DNA of 64,000 nt. Source: Zhengitettix transpicula. Its lineage: Eukaryota; Arthropoda; Insecta; Orthoptera; Tetrigidae. The notes beneath the pieces were generated by a model. That model was given only the letters and a program-made list of their open reading frames with translations, did no database searches and was not told the DNA's origin. Both the position numbers and the translations under genes were made by a program. The stretch is taken from the NCBI GenBank assembly GCA_037074705.1, contig CM073593.1, forward strand, positions 60,615,501 through 60,679,500, written 5' to 3'. Below, in pieces: positions 8,671-21,115 of this stretch. The stretch's first letter is position 1. Each line of letters opens with the position of its first letter.

Positions 8671-11600
8671 AACTTTAAAATATTTTCGTCAAATCAACTT
8701 TCTGTATCCGTTATATGTACCTGATCAAAGGCTCACCAACAATGTAATGAATAACAATATTTATGGTCTGATTCAGTTGACTGGGACAACTTAATGGTTA
8801 CAGAGAGATTTTGTATCCTTATCCGTTTAATCAGAATTTTTTGTTAATAGTAAATAGCTTCAATTACTTGCGAAAAATTACCAAATACTTAACTTATTGA
8901 GATAAGTACTGGCCTTATACAAATTACTTTCGAATAAGGGTTTGTCTTATTCTTCGAAAATAGATTTATATAGTATAAATAACGATTTCAGATGCCTTTA
9001 AACAATTTACTATCGCTTACATTAGAATTTTTTGGTCAATAATACTTCCACTTCAATGGAATTCTTGACATTATGAACTCCATTTACAGGTAATTTGCAG
9101 TCCTATATGAATCAAATGAAACAACATACCCTACATGTTTTATGTTAATGTGGATTGTGGAGAATGTTTCAGTAATTTAAACCTCTTTGAAACGGGTTAA
9201 TAATGTTCGATGGAAGAATTAATTACTATTAATGGTCCATTAATTCGTAAATGGTATTTATTGCTCTGGGTTTTTTGTGCACTTCGATATTTGAGAATGT
9301 TATGCCATGCGATGCAGCTGCGGTGGCTTTTAATATACATTTTAATGAGAGCGTGTCGAAACGTCATTAACGCAAGGTATACTCATTACTGAAACTTGGG
9401 TAAATTATTACCGGAAGAAAGAGAAAATATTGGTACGTATTCATTGACATACTTATAAGAAAAATAAAACTAAACAAGATACAACAATCAACATATAGAT
9501 TATACGAAATATTCTGCAATAACTAAGATAATTTTTTCTTAATGACTGATGTTACCAACCAGATATATTCAGCGTACATTTGCTCTTCTTTTTCTATGGA
9601 TTCTAAATATCGGCAGGAAGTTAACGAAAACATAAGTTACTAGGTCATGACGTTTCCATCTTTCACGTAAATTAATTTTTCTCCGAAGTATGGAAAATAT
9701 AAAATTCTGTCACATAATATAATCAGTACAAAAATTAAACCAATGCTGGATTTTTGTTCGTTAATTAATTAAGCGTTTTAAAAACGGTAGGTGTACTTCA
9801 TAAGCACTGTTTCACTTGTCAGTGTAAAAAGGTAAACATATCTGTGCAATATGAACCTGATGGTAAAAAGTTAGACATAATTACAATAAATAATTAAAAA
9901 ATTTCAATGAAGGTTTGCAGAAGTCAAAAAACAAAAATAATAGTTTTATGAAAAAAAAATAGTAATGACTGAATATAGATTAAATATTATTACAACTAAT
10001 GTGACGTTTTATACACCTTCAAATAGATATTGACGAGGAAAAAGCTAGATTCCGTCAGAATAATCGTGGTACATAATTAAGTCTTAAATAAAGTGAGTTA
10101 AGTAATAAATAAAAGAGAAAAGTGTATAGCAAAATATCAGGGAGTTTCCGAATGTATTTGGAAATAAAAATACGCATTAAAAACTGGAAAAACTTTATTT
10201 TGAAACGTACAGTAAATTCTATTTATAAAATTTAAAAATAAATAAGTTTACCGGGAGGATAAAGCTTTATGATATAAATTATTTTTGGTTTATTCTAGAA
10301 TTTTAATCCAGCTTAAGTCATCTTTCTTTCTTGCGCGTAATGATTCAATTTTCTTATAGTCCTTTATTTAATTAAAACTAAATTAAAACGTATTTGCCGT
10401 CAAGGTTACAATAAAGGTAGTAGAGAAATAGTCATCTTCATTTTCCCAGGTTTTGTTACTCACGAATTTTCCCACAACATTTCAACAAACTTCATTAAGA
10501 AATATGAATTTCGCAATATTTCTTTTGCGGAAATACTGGGGCTTTATATTTCTGCTGACGGAAAGCCGCACTATTTACGAACTGCAAAAAGGCGTTTTAA
10601 TGCTCTGCGCCCCCCCTCCCCCCCTCTTTCGGAGTTCCTGATACAAGGCAAAAAAGAACACTGAATAGTTGAATACGAAGTTCTGGGAAAAAACACACAG
10701 GCGGAAAAAAAAATTAGTTTCGTTTTACCTCTGCCGGTCTGGGCGATTCTCTCCAGCAGAAAACTGGAGCTGATTAATGTTACTTCTTGAATAACTTAGA
10801 TTAATTCTTATTTCATACCATTTTGGCGTTAATTGTTTTATTTAATTATTTACGTCTCTCTACTGTATTTTATGATAAGCGACCATTTATCCACGATCGC
10901 AGAACATCGTATAATAGATCACTTTGCACAAATGATGTCGGTTCCATTCAGATTAATCATTAGTTTTTCTAGTAAAAAAAACGGTATCGTATATTTTCAT
11001 AATTAATAGACCGAAACAATATATTATTTGATTTGGTTACATGTTCTTTATCAGTTTTATAAAACTTTCGAAACACTTTCCGTTTCGATATCGCGTGATC
11101 TAAAATTCCTTGCGACTTTTCACAGCAATTAATTGATATTAATTTATTTATATTATATAAAGCTGTTTTAAATTTTAGTGTTTGTAATCGGGGAATAGAC
11201 AATCACGTTCACCCAAAAGTTATTTTACAGTTTCAGGAATATGGCTTTCCGATGTGAGAGATAAATAAATGCTTTCCAAGGAACAAAAGGTTTAGAATCC
11301 AGCGGCAACAAACAGAGGCTCTTCCAATTTCTCGCGATGGGTTACGATAGAATTTGGGAAAGGACAGCATCGAATTTTCATGACGGGATGTTTTTATGTA
11401 GGAATAAAATTTGACGAGAACAGCATTGTTTCATAAAATTATAAGATCTTTTCTGGCCATGATTGGAGACTGAAGCATTACGGACACTAAAGTAAAAAAG
11501 GAATTTTACTATTATAAATCGTAAAGAAAAATTGAAACATTCAATGCAGAGATACATAATACAGATATTGGAAATTTATGACGCCTTAAGTTAAAACCAT

Positions 11601-13807
11601 TTTTAAAATAATTGGTTTTGGAGAATCAGTAATGCGTAGCAATAAAAAATTATGTTAATGTTTATTTTAATATTTTCATTGATTCTAATAATTTATTTAA
11701 CAGAAGGAATTAAAGGGTTAGAAAATTAATTTTGACAATTTATTTTATTCTTTAAGTAATTAACCTGACTTTCAATATTTTATAATTTTCTCGGTCGGAA
11801 CTGAGCTGCAGGCAGTTTCTAAGAATTTTGAGTTGAAGACAAAGACGGTTGTTCCCTTACCCCAGGTATATATATACATATAAACATCGGAGAAAGGACT
11901 TGAAGTTATTGCGTGCAAAGCTGCATCATTGATGCCTACCTAATGACGAATTATTTTTTACAAAACGTGAATAAATTGGTATAATACATAAATAAAAAAA
12001 AATGTCAACTCTTTTAATACTATAAAAAAATATTTTTCTACGTTTCGCCCACAATTTGAGACTTCATCTCATGTACATTAATTTTTAAAAAGGGGATATA
12101 CGAGATATTTTTTATTAATATTCGAAAAAATTATTCAATGCGGTCGAGTACTATTGAATAATTTGAATGCAATTCTAAAATATATCTTTATTATCTAACG
12201 AAAATTAAATCAATAAATTTCTAAGAAATGGTCTGGTCTCCCAGTAGGAACTTCCAGGTAAGGGACGAACTGTCGTGATTTTAATATTGGTTATTAAGTT
12301 TTGCTAACATTTATATTTTTTATTAATATTAAAATATGTCAGATGGTTACTATTTCGAAGTATTTAATTTCCTGACTAGGAATGACATATTAAGGGTGTG
12401 TTTGTGAGATTCGGAGTCACAGTTTGTGGTGTTCTCGGCCATATCGATGAATCTCAGACCTCCTGGGGCGTCTCTCTTAAAATGGACGCTGTCTGGTGCC
12501 AGGCGATTTATACCTCATGTTCTAAAGCAAGACCACTTCTACGTTCAACCGTAACAAATAGGTGTAAAACGTCCGCTAGAATTTCTACGACTAAAAATCA
12601 GTTCGTAAAAAAGAAAGAAATTTATTTTTACATCGTGTTGCGTTTCAAGTGAAAATAAGGAAGAAAAAAATATTAAAATGAACGATTTGATCAGTTAATA
12701 CACTATGATATATTATAATGTTTATTAATTTTTTCTTCTAACTTACAATTTAGATTAAGCTTCGTCGTTTACGCGTCTATGAATTACACTCGATTCTGAA
12801 TGGATTTAAATGCAGGTAATATTATTATTTACGGCTTAAATACAAATGTCTTCTGACTTCGACTGTTGATAACTTCAAACGATAAAATAAAATTTTCGTT
12901 TAACAGGATTTCCAGTTACATACTGTACCAATTCTGCAAAAATTTATTGTAGACAAATCCATTTCACGTTATGATGAATTTACCCCATTGAAATAGATGT
13001 ATTTTCTACAAAATTTTCATTGCATTGAAAGAAATCAATTGCTATAGAAATTAATCATAAGTAAATAATATGTTTTATTTTTCTAATACTCATGTATTGT
13101 ATATATTTTTGATAAGAGTTGTAAGGCTGTTAATTAATCATTTGAACTTTAATTAAATGGACACTTTACTAAAAACGTTTCAGATCTTTCTAATGAATCA
13201 GGAATATGTGTGTTGTATTCAGAATTATAAGTCGATGAAATTATATTATAAAAGATTTATTGAAATAGCTTATGAAAGCAATAGTGTCTAACCAAATGGC
13301 TGTAAATAAGTTTTTCTGACAAATTTTAATATTAGTTTTGTTCGCAATGCTGTTTTAGTTTTACAAATTCACATTCAGTGAATTTATGATACTTACCTGC
13401 ACAAAAAGATTTGGAAGATATCCGAATATCAATTTTTAAAAAACTTCCCTATAATTTTAAACAGCTAAGAAATACTACAGTTGGATACGAAAGTTAGCTT
13501 AATTTTTTTCTGCTCAATCACTCCCGCACCATAAATAAGTTTTTTGAAAGTAATTGTATTAATTAACAAATTTCGCATTTTACGGAATTTGTGTAAATAG
13601 TTACCATGAACTATTGGTATTCTATCATTAATGAAATTTTTATAGTAAAAATAATACCTATATCGATTTTATAATGAAAACGTTTGATTTTAATCATTTG
13701 ACACAGATAAAAAATAAGATGCGTTGCCTTATTATACGTTATTCTTATGTATATTAAATTATTAAATAATAATATATAGGCACAAAACAATTTAAAATAT
13801 ATTACTC
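8671..13807. other. Long A+T-rich stretch without recognised genes
   Basis: Short frames are scattered through it, including a 77-residue minus frame at 10969-11202 and an 84-residue plus frame in a less A+T-rich patch at 12398-12652. None has a recognisable motif. A poly-C run lies near 10609-10625. A GAAACGTC lies near 9358 without a clear hammerhead context. Confidence 0.45.
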
Positions 13808-13963
13808 TTGTATAAAAAGTTCTCTGTTTTCACTCGGGTGCCAACAGCGATTAAACCGCGACGTTTAGATGACCACAAGCCCTGTTATTATCTTGCGGTC
13901 GTCGAAACGTCGCGGTTTGATCGCTGTTGGCACCCGAGTGTTAACCGAGAACTTTTTATACAA
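13808..13963. repeat. Near-perfect foldback element (72-nt arms, 12-nt loop)
   Basis: The left arm (13808-13879) and right arm (13892-13963) are reverse complements at 65 of 72 positions, separated by a 12-nt loop, so the whole 156 nt can fold into one long hairpin. The termini read TTGTATAAAAAGTTCTC inward on both sides. If the outer TA dinucleotides are target-site duplications, the element would be a TA-inserting MITE (mariner type), but no longer duplication is clear. The more G+C-rich arms contrast with the A+T-rich flanks. A hairpin of this length could also be processed as a small RNA if transcribed. Confidence 0.8.
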
Positions 13964-14054
13964 CAATTACAATGGCAAAGTCTTCAATCTTATATTACTC
14001 TTTGCACATCATTGAAGCTGTTCAAATAAGGATCTATGAGAAAGAAGAGAAGAA

Positions 14055-14500
14055 GTGTAGACATGCTATATATAGAGTAATACACATGGTGGCAACTTCC
14101 CTCTTATAACATAGGAAAGGGACTGAAACTGGGGATGCGGACAAGTAGTGCAAAGAAGCCAAAAAAGATGCAGAGTATGCCATAGAAAAACCTACATCAG
14201 TCGGGCATTAGGAACATGTCCCACGCCCTTCCGATGGCGGGAGAGGGATTTGCTGGGTGGGCGTAGCATCTCTCCGTGCTTTGACCAGTTTAGGAGGCAG
14301 TTGGCCGACTATTCCAATAGAAATATTCCCAAGGTCTGCGTACCCAGAACATACACACCTCCAAAACGGCCGATGTGAACCTTAGTTCACAACAAGCAGG
14401 GAGAGGAAAAGGCATCCCCCTCTAGAGCTCTCAGGGAAGTTTCACCTGCGAGAGAACAGTTTTCACAGGCTTCCTGGAATGAGCAATGGAGAATGAATTT
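14055..14500 (-). mobile_element. R retroelement copy 1
   Basis: The copy begins at GTGTAGACATGCTATATATAG and carries the family blocks GGTGGCAACTTCCCTC, CCCACGCCCTTCCGATGGCG, TAGGAGGCAGTTGGCCGACT and ACATACACACCTC. It lacks the GGATCCTACCCGGC block, replaced by a deletion near 14155-14185. Strand is assigned from other copies, where a poly(A) run sits at the end corresponding to position 14055. No protein product is evident. Confidence 0.75.
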
Positions 14501-16289
14501 ATTTTAAACTATTACTGCAATAAACGAAAAGCGAGTTAGGCTATTAACGCTCCTATAGACTCAGTAAAGTGACGTAGATTAAAAAACTGCAGGCATTTTT
14601 CTATTATTTATCTGATAACATAATATGGCCCAGTATTGAAACTGATCTCAAAGCAAACCAAGATCACCATGTGCCTTTTCTTTATGTAGACTCGTGCACC
14701 TGCGAATTGAAAATGTGTGACCTGTGTAATTATGTCGTCTTTAAACCAACAGTATCTATTTCGTATAGTGTATGTACTCATTTATGGCTTTTTTTATTCG
14801 TAAAACAATAGTTGCTTACGTTAAGGTTTCTCTTTATGATTTATTGATGATGGAGATGGATTCATTTAGTCAATTATTTGAAATTACATTCTTAATAATA
14901 TTAATTGTTTACTACCTTATTAGTTGATGTTTGATATAATTTTCCATCTGCGATCTTTGAGATTGGTGTGATTTCTAAATATATTTTAATTGCCAGGGAA
15001 TATGAATGTTTCAAGGCTTACTATTTTGTAAAGCCGTTTTGTAATGAATCTATTTCTGCTCCGGCTTTCAGGCGTTTCAGCTAACAAGGAATTCATCGAA
15101 CGCGACGGTCGTGAATCTTGTAGTTCGCAAATCTCTGTATAACTTTTGCTATCGTTTGCAAGTCGAACAGGGAAGGATCTTGTTCTTAGTTCTGTACCAA
15201 GATGTTTGAATATGCAAACATCCTGCACGCAGAGTTTCGTCGCCGCACTTATAAATTCAGCGAATACACTATTTGGTTCTAATAAAGTATGAATATTCAC
15301 ATTTTTGTCTCCACTGTATATTTATAGCTAGAGAAACTGAAAACTTATTCCCCCCTCGCCTCGGTTCCGTGTTAGAGCTTTAGTACTTCAGGGGGATTAC
15401 CAGAACTTATCGCGTGTTTTAGCTCCGACCGCAAGGAAGCAATTAACAGGCGCAGGTTAGCTAATTCGCAATTCTGCTTTTCCTTACTAGCTGCTGACTA
15501 AATTCATTTAAATTTTAAACGCTAGACTTCATGTTGGCTAATAACGTTTCATTATTTGCCCAGTACGCGTAATGTGTGAAATTAATACGCCAGACAAACG
15601 CATCAAATTAAACGCGTATCGAAACACAATATTTAGATAGTAAAATAATGTCGTCTTACTGAAAATTAATATATTTTTGTATACGTTTTTTAATCCAAAA
15701 TATCAGAACAAGAAAAAACGCGCGTTAAAGTAATTAGTAGTCAGTGGCCGTAAATAATTTATTCGTTTGGAAGCGCGTGTCGTTTAAACCAAAGTGCGGC
15801 ATTCAAAGAAACACAAGTGATTGAAAATTCAAATAGAAACTTCGTGCAGTTTAAATTTATGGTATAAAACAGGTTAAATTTACTCCAAAAACATTTCACT
15901 GTGGCTTCTTTTTCCCCTTCGGAAACACTATGTCGATATCTAACGACAGACCTAGATTACGAATTAATGCCGAAACGAGAACTGAAATTTACATCGAAAA
16001 AGTTTATTTAATTGCTCACATTAAAAAAATTTAATTAGAAACTTTATAAAATTATAAAATACGACAAATCTATTTGACAAACACCACTTCAAAGCTTCTG
16101 TTATTAAATTATCAGCTTAAAAAATGGGTGGGTTTCGACGGACGTAAACTCTGTTCCAGTTTGTTTTCTTCGTTTTATAAACAAAAGTAGCAAAAGTTAT
16201 TCCTTTTATGGAAGGCGAAAGTTCCTCATATTAGAGTTAATGTCTTTGCGATGAAGTGTCATAACAAATTCAGCATATATTGCTAATTT
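14501..16289. other. Unassigned DNA with a less A+T-rich part at 14990-15800
   Basis: A 104-residue minus frame (14986-15300) has no recognisable domain. The stretch 15340-15800 has more balanced composition and appears only once here, so it could be conserved non-coding DNA, but there is no direct evidence of function. Confidence 0.4.
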
Positions 16290-16375
16290 TTGAATGTTAT
16301 GTATTATTTTATTTGTTTACTTTATTTATGGTCGCTTCAACTATATTAACATGCTTGAGTTATTGTCAAAGATAA
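16290..16375 (-). mobile_element. Possible decayed LINE 3' end
   Basis: The complement ends GCGACCATAAATAAAG followed by AAATA-type repeats (about 16345 down to 16300), resembling the 3' termini of the LINEs at 2.0 and 4.8 kb. The partner GTCGC of the hairpin is not preserved and no coding trace was found upstream. Confidence 0.3.
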
Positions 16376-18754
16376 ATATGTAACATTTTTTCTTACAGTC
16401 TTACTAAGACTTTCTACTTCATCAGTTATTATTAAACCGCTAATAAAAAACGTAGGAGGACGTATAGTAAAGTGGAAAGTGTTTCTCTCCTCTGAAATGT
16501 CCGAGTCAGAACAATATAGTTCTTTTAAAACTTCTCGAAACGAGTTACGTTTGGGTGAATTTTTTTAATGATTAAGTAAATAAAAAAGACAACATATCAG
16601 CATCAATTTCTTGAAAATTTCCCGGCGCGCTAGTATAAATTAACAATTTTAGTAACTATGAACTCCACAAATATGAATATAATTTATTTTCTTAAAATTT
16701 CTCTCATAAATTGACGTTCCAAGAAATTGGTGAAATATTGTTTCTTTATTATTATTAATAATAATTAATTGTTTCTGATATTATGCCCAGTTTATTTACT
16801 GTTTCAATAAATGTCAGATAAATATAACTATTTTTTTAACTATGCCTTCTATTATTTAGTGAATATTACGATTGTTGCGGGACGGTATTATTAGGTGCAA
16901 GTAAACCCACCTCTGGGGACTCACTAGTATTTTTAGATAATATTTTTTTAATCCTTAATATGTTTAATAAAAATAAATGGCCAATTATACTTGTATTGCA
17001 TATAATTGTCCATCATGATATATTGCGTAATAAATTAAGAGATAAAAAAGCTGCGTTGGATGTTGATAATTTATTTCACATTTCTTAAACATTTTGAGTT
17101 TCAAATACTTCAATTTTCTGACTTCTCACATCTGAGTACGCGAAATAAATTCCAAAAGTTGTAACGTCTTCCATTCGACCATTTGTCAGTGGAGGGTTTA
17201 ATTTAGAATAAAAAACGTACAAGTGAAAATATTACGTTGGAATGAATTCTGTGTATTAAAGGAAAGTTATTACTGCTCCACAAACTGGGATATGTCAATA
17301 GTTATCTGTTGAAACACATTATCGATTAATAAAATATCACAAAAGTGATAAAAAAAATTCTTCACCTTTGAAGAGTACTCGAAGACAAGTCTTGAAAAAC
17401 TTCAGGAATTTCTTCATCTTGCAAAATTATGCTTTCATAAAGTATATTTATACAGGAGGAGAAACTCCATTGTTTAACTTGAGAAAAATACGCTTCTCCT
17501 ATATCGTCAAAGCACTGAAAATTCAATATGGCGGAATATCCCCCCAGGTATTACCAAACAAAAATTGCGAAAAGGAAATAGAGGCTCTTTGAAAGCCGAT
17601 GTTAAACCCTATTCGCTGGTATATTAAGAGCTGAGCACGAAAAAGAAAATTGCTAGCTCATCTAATATTTCAGTTATAAGTGAGAAAACTAGACAGAATA
17701 TAACGAAACATTCAATAAATATGGACTTCGAACTTAAAAATATTTTCGGCTCGTAATTATTATTTCAGGAATAATTACACTCAAGCTGTGGGATTAAAAG
17801 ATCCAATGACTGGCGAAACATGAAAAAACATATTAAAACAGTGTGGAGAAAGGAAAATATTAAACTGTAATTCAATCCATTTGATATATATTTATACATA
17901 TATTTGACTAATAATAGCAGTATGATACGATAACTTCGACAACACAGAAGCCGAAACGTAACAACCGCAGTTTACAGAACACACACAAACCATTACCTAT
18001 GTACACAAGTATTCATAATGGGTCAATCAATATGTATATTAGCTATGAAACATGACGCCGTGAACACAAGTAATAATCAGTTTTCCTTTGTTGTGTATTT
18101 TTTAAATAGCATAATTCAAATGCCCTCGTCAGCTTTGTTTTGTTGAAAACAAAATTACTTGGTAAATTGATTGTCTGATGTTTTGTTGTAGGTGCGGAAC
18201 GTTCGTAACTTATTATCATAAAACTAAGATTTCACATAACTGTAAAGGAAGCAGGGAAAAACGGGTTACATTCCTATTCCGTGAAATAACCATTCCACAA
18301 ACTTTTTAGTGCAACACTGTCTACGTCTAGCACGCTTTGAGACATGTGGCACCGTTCTGTTCCAAGAAACGTTGTTCACGTCGACATTTGCCAATAGCCC
18401 TCATGATTTACACCCTTCGTTTAATCGTAGCATACTGATTTTCTACCACGGCTGTCATTGTAGGCAAATAAATGTTGCCAAATAGAATGTTTAAATTTCT
18501 GTCACTTTTATTCGTACACCATTTAAGAGGAGTGGTCCTTCTGATTTTCACCATATAGATAGAGAGAAAGAACAGCATATATCCAGAGATCAAGTGTGAA
18601 TGATGAATCTTTGCATAGTCGGAAATAAAAATTTTGGAATGCCCATTTTTCGTAAGCCTGTATTGAAATTATTTCTCCTAAAAATGTATTGGTGCGAGTA
18701 ACAGATCAGTTATACCAGCCTATTTTTGTTTTTTTAAAAAACTTTATTATTTAG
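16376..18754. other. A+T-rich DNA; one hairpin followed by GAAACG at 17.93 kb
   Basis: At 17934-17958 CTTC and GAAG can pair around a 9-nt loop and are followed by CC-GAAACG, a pattern seen in hammerhead-bearing Penelope-like ends, but the CTGANGA box is not intact. Nothing else is recognised. Confidence 0.35.
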
Positions 18755-19302
18755 ACTCCATTGTCTTGGAGTAGATAGGTGAGAAAGATAAAGTGAAAAA
18801 AGGCAAATAAAAGTAAAAAAGAATAGCATCGAAAACAAGAAAAACAGAAAGAGGCACGTTAAAGAGATGACGTGAAAGATCGTCTACAAGATCAAAAGAA
18901 AATATGTAGAGATTAACTAAGAGAAAAGAAAACATTCTGACTGTATATACTCTAGGACGGGGCCGAATTTAGTAGGTCGGACCCCTAATGAATGTTCGGA
19001 CTCCTATGTTGCGTGTGTGAGTGTCGTTCTCTCCCTGATGACGAACAGTTCTATTTACCCGAACTGTTGGAAACGTTGGAACATCTTTTTTTGAACTTCT
19101 AGACGAGTTTTCACGTCATCTCTGCCTCTCTCTTTCTGTTTTTCTTGTTTTCTTCGCTTGGAGTTTAATCTCTACATATTTTTTCTGATCTTCTGCACGA
19201 TCTTTCAGGTCATCTCTTTAACCTGCCTTTTTTTCTTTTTTTACTTTTCTTTGCATTTTTTCACTTTTTCTTGCTCACCTATCTACTGCAAGACTATGGA
19301 AT
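18755..19302. repeat. Large imperfect inverted repeat with about 200-bp loop
   Basis: The left arm (about 18755-18935) matches the complement of the right arm (about 19142-19302), including shared GTAGATAGGTGAG, GTTAAAGAGATGAC and AATATGTAGAGATTAA blocks. Part of the left-arm sequence (GAAAACAAGAAAAACAGAAAG, then GATGACGTGAAA) occurs again, inverted, at about 19110-19152, so one arm also contains an internal partial duplication. The purine-rich arms are frame-broken in all readings. The loop holds the hammerhead-like motif described separately. Origin is unknown. Confidence 0.7.
19035..19085 (+). ncRNA. Hammerhead-ribozyme-like core (Penelope type?)
   Basis: The catalytic boxes occur in the right order: CTGATGA (19035-19041), a stem II in which CGA-CAGTT pairs with AACTGTTG with one bulged A, then GAAA (19070-19073), a short stem III (GTT/AAC), and ATC (19083-19085) where GTC or another NUH cleavage triplet is expected. 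ATC instead of GTC would give a C-A mismatch next to the site and looks like CpG decay. Stem I is not convincing. Minimal hammerheads with very short stem III are known in Penelope-like retroelements. It is probably inactive. Confidence 0.45.
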
Positions 19303-19544
19303 ACCCGAATAATCTAAATAATATTGTTACCTCGTCATTGTGAACAAATAAAGGAATTTTAAACTCGGTAATTTCATTTAGTAGCAACATACATGTAAGA
19401 GTTGCAAGTTACTATATCTGACTAAAAATATATTCAATTGTTCTCAACGTTCGGAATATCCAGTTAAGGAGTTCTTAAGGAAGCTTGATTAAAGTTTCCT
19501 TGTAGCCTTGAAAAGATTCTGATGGTTTCTGAGACATTTTGAAT

Positions 19545-20060
19545 CGAAATTTGTCCGCCTGTCGACTGGGTAATTGGAACTGTAATGGCATAGACAGCCG
19601 ATATTTACTGCGGGCCCATTGCGGGGACAGCCAACGGGTCAGCCAAAATTTAGGGATCATATGTTGGCGCGTCGAGCAGCGTCCCATTAAGTGCGTGTCG
19701 GGCATAGTTGGATAGCATCGACGTCGCGTCGCGTCGGTATCAGCGAAGTGTATTAGCGCCGTGATAGATTACCTTGAGCCTGCGACAGTCTGCCGCTGAT
19801 GAAGCAGGCGCTAATGCGAGTCGCGGAGAGCGGCGCACAATAGCTGTGCCATTGTCCCTGCCCTGTTACATGCAACTGTTAAATGCTTCGCAGAACTGCG
19901 ATGAGAAACTTTCACATTCCCTCGCTGTGAGAACGCTGCAGCAATCGTCGGGGTTTATTGAAACAGGCGGCAACCACTTCGCCTGAAGTGGGAATTCCCT
20001 AAGGGTGCCGCGAAGTCAGTCGCGTGGCTCTGTTATGCAAATAGCTGTTAAGACAATAGC
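19545..20060. other. CpG-rich island in A+T-rich surroundings
   Basis: Many CG dinucleotides (for example the GTCGCGTCGCGTCGG run near 19722-19736) and balanced composition set this apart from its flanks. Open frames exist on both strands (76 codons minus at 19475-19705; 70 codons plus at 19774-19986, without an ATG start), but no domain is recognised. A perfect octamer ATGCAAAT, the POU-protein site, lies at 20035-20042. It could be a promoter-proximal region, a conserved non-coding element or an unrecognised exon. Confidence 0.4.
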
Positions 20061-20469
20061 TTCGTAACACTCATTTAGGATTTTGTGCGGAATAATTGTT
20101 GAAGCCAGAAAACGAACTGACTGTAAATTACGGAGATGAAGTTGATTTAACAAGCGTCGGCGGTGGAACAACTGTCACATTGCAGTAAATCACTTGATTA
20201 ACATTTAAAGGAAAATTACATATGCTAAAGTCACTAAAAGTTACGAAAAATATTACCTTTTACTTAAACGACTTGTCTAGTATATTAATGTTGTAAAATT
20301 TCAGTCAATTAACTCATTCTACATTGAATATGTTCATCTTTTCTAATGAATTGTTTCTCATATCTTACTTTCCATTTAATTTATTTACCATTAGGACTAT
20401 ACAATCCAAGCTAAGAAAAATATTATTTCTCAATGCAAAAAACATTTGTTTATGGTTTTATTTCAAAAC
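20061..20469. other. A+T-rich DNA without recognised features
   Basis: Nothing identifiable. Confidence 0.5.
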
Positions 20470-20745
20470 TATCTAGATGCTCGGTGTTTCCCGGGTAGTC
20501 ATAATTATACTGAGCGACATCCATAACCCCGGATTTGGTTCCATTCTCGGTTGTTTTTGGATTATTTTTATGTAATTCCCTTCCCCTACATCCCTAAAGG
20601 AGCTCCAGTCACATGCCGAAAGAAGTTGAAATGATACACAAAAATATCTGGAGAAACACAATCTATCTTATGGACCCCCCAAAAAAAGTCTTTAGACGAA
20701 TATATCCACCGTTTTAACATGTCTGAAATTTTCCAACCTCGTTAC
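20470..20745 (-). repeat. U repeat copy 2
   Basis: It starts with CTAGATGCTCGGTGTTTCCC, a variant of the terminus TAGCTGGGTGCCCGGCGTTGC seen in the V repeats, followed by CATCCATAACCCCGGAT. It is the left member of a head-to-tail pair with the copy at 20768. Strand is given relative to the copy at 44.03 kb. Confidence 0.65.
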
Positions 20746-20767
20746 AGGGATTAGTCGATAAGTTGAA

Positions 20768-21115
20768 TATCATAATTAAATTCAGTGGCATCCATAACCC
20801 CGGATTAGACTCCAATCTCTGTTATTTTCGCGTTATTGTGTAATTTTCCAACCCTATGGGTGCTCCCCTCTAACATGGAAACGGGTAGAAATTATACACA
20901 AACAACATCGCGAGAAACACTCTTAATGTCGTATGAAAAATATATCTGTTGTTTTAGCATGTTTGAAAATATCCGGCCCCGCCCCTTGGGGTGACAGCCC
21001 GACAGTGTTTGTTTCCGGTTTGGAAAGGGACACGTGTACAAAATTTGGTCTAATTTGCTCCAAGGGTGTAAATTTGTATGCAGAACACACACATCCAGTC
21101 AAGTCTATTTATTAG
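20768..21115 (-). repeat. U repeat copy 1
   Basis: Its complement aligns along most of its length with 44030-44390, including CCAAATTTTGTACACGTGT, the CGATGTTG..TGTGTATAAT segment and AATCCGGGG(T/C)T. No open reading frame is shared by the copies, so a non-coding or long-decayed element is likely. Family identity is unknown. Confidence 0.7.

Noticed and set aside
9350..9372. GTCGAAACGTCATT resembling a Penelope-like end
   Set aside because: No hairpin or CTGANGA box at the right distance.
14986..15300. 104-residue minus frame with balanced composition
   Set aside because: No recognisable domain, no splice signals identified, and no copy elsewhere in the window.
18366..18382. GAAACGT..ACGTC, a good hammerhead stem III with a GTC site
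   Set aside because: No CTGANGA box or stem II could be found upstream, so it is likely chance.
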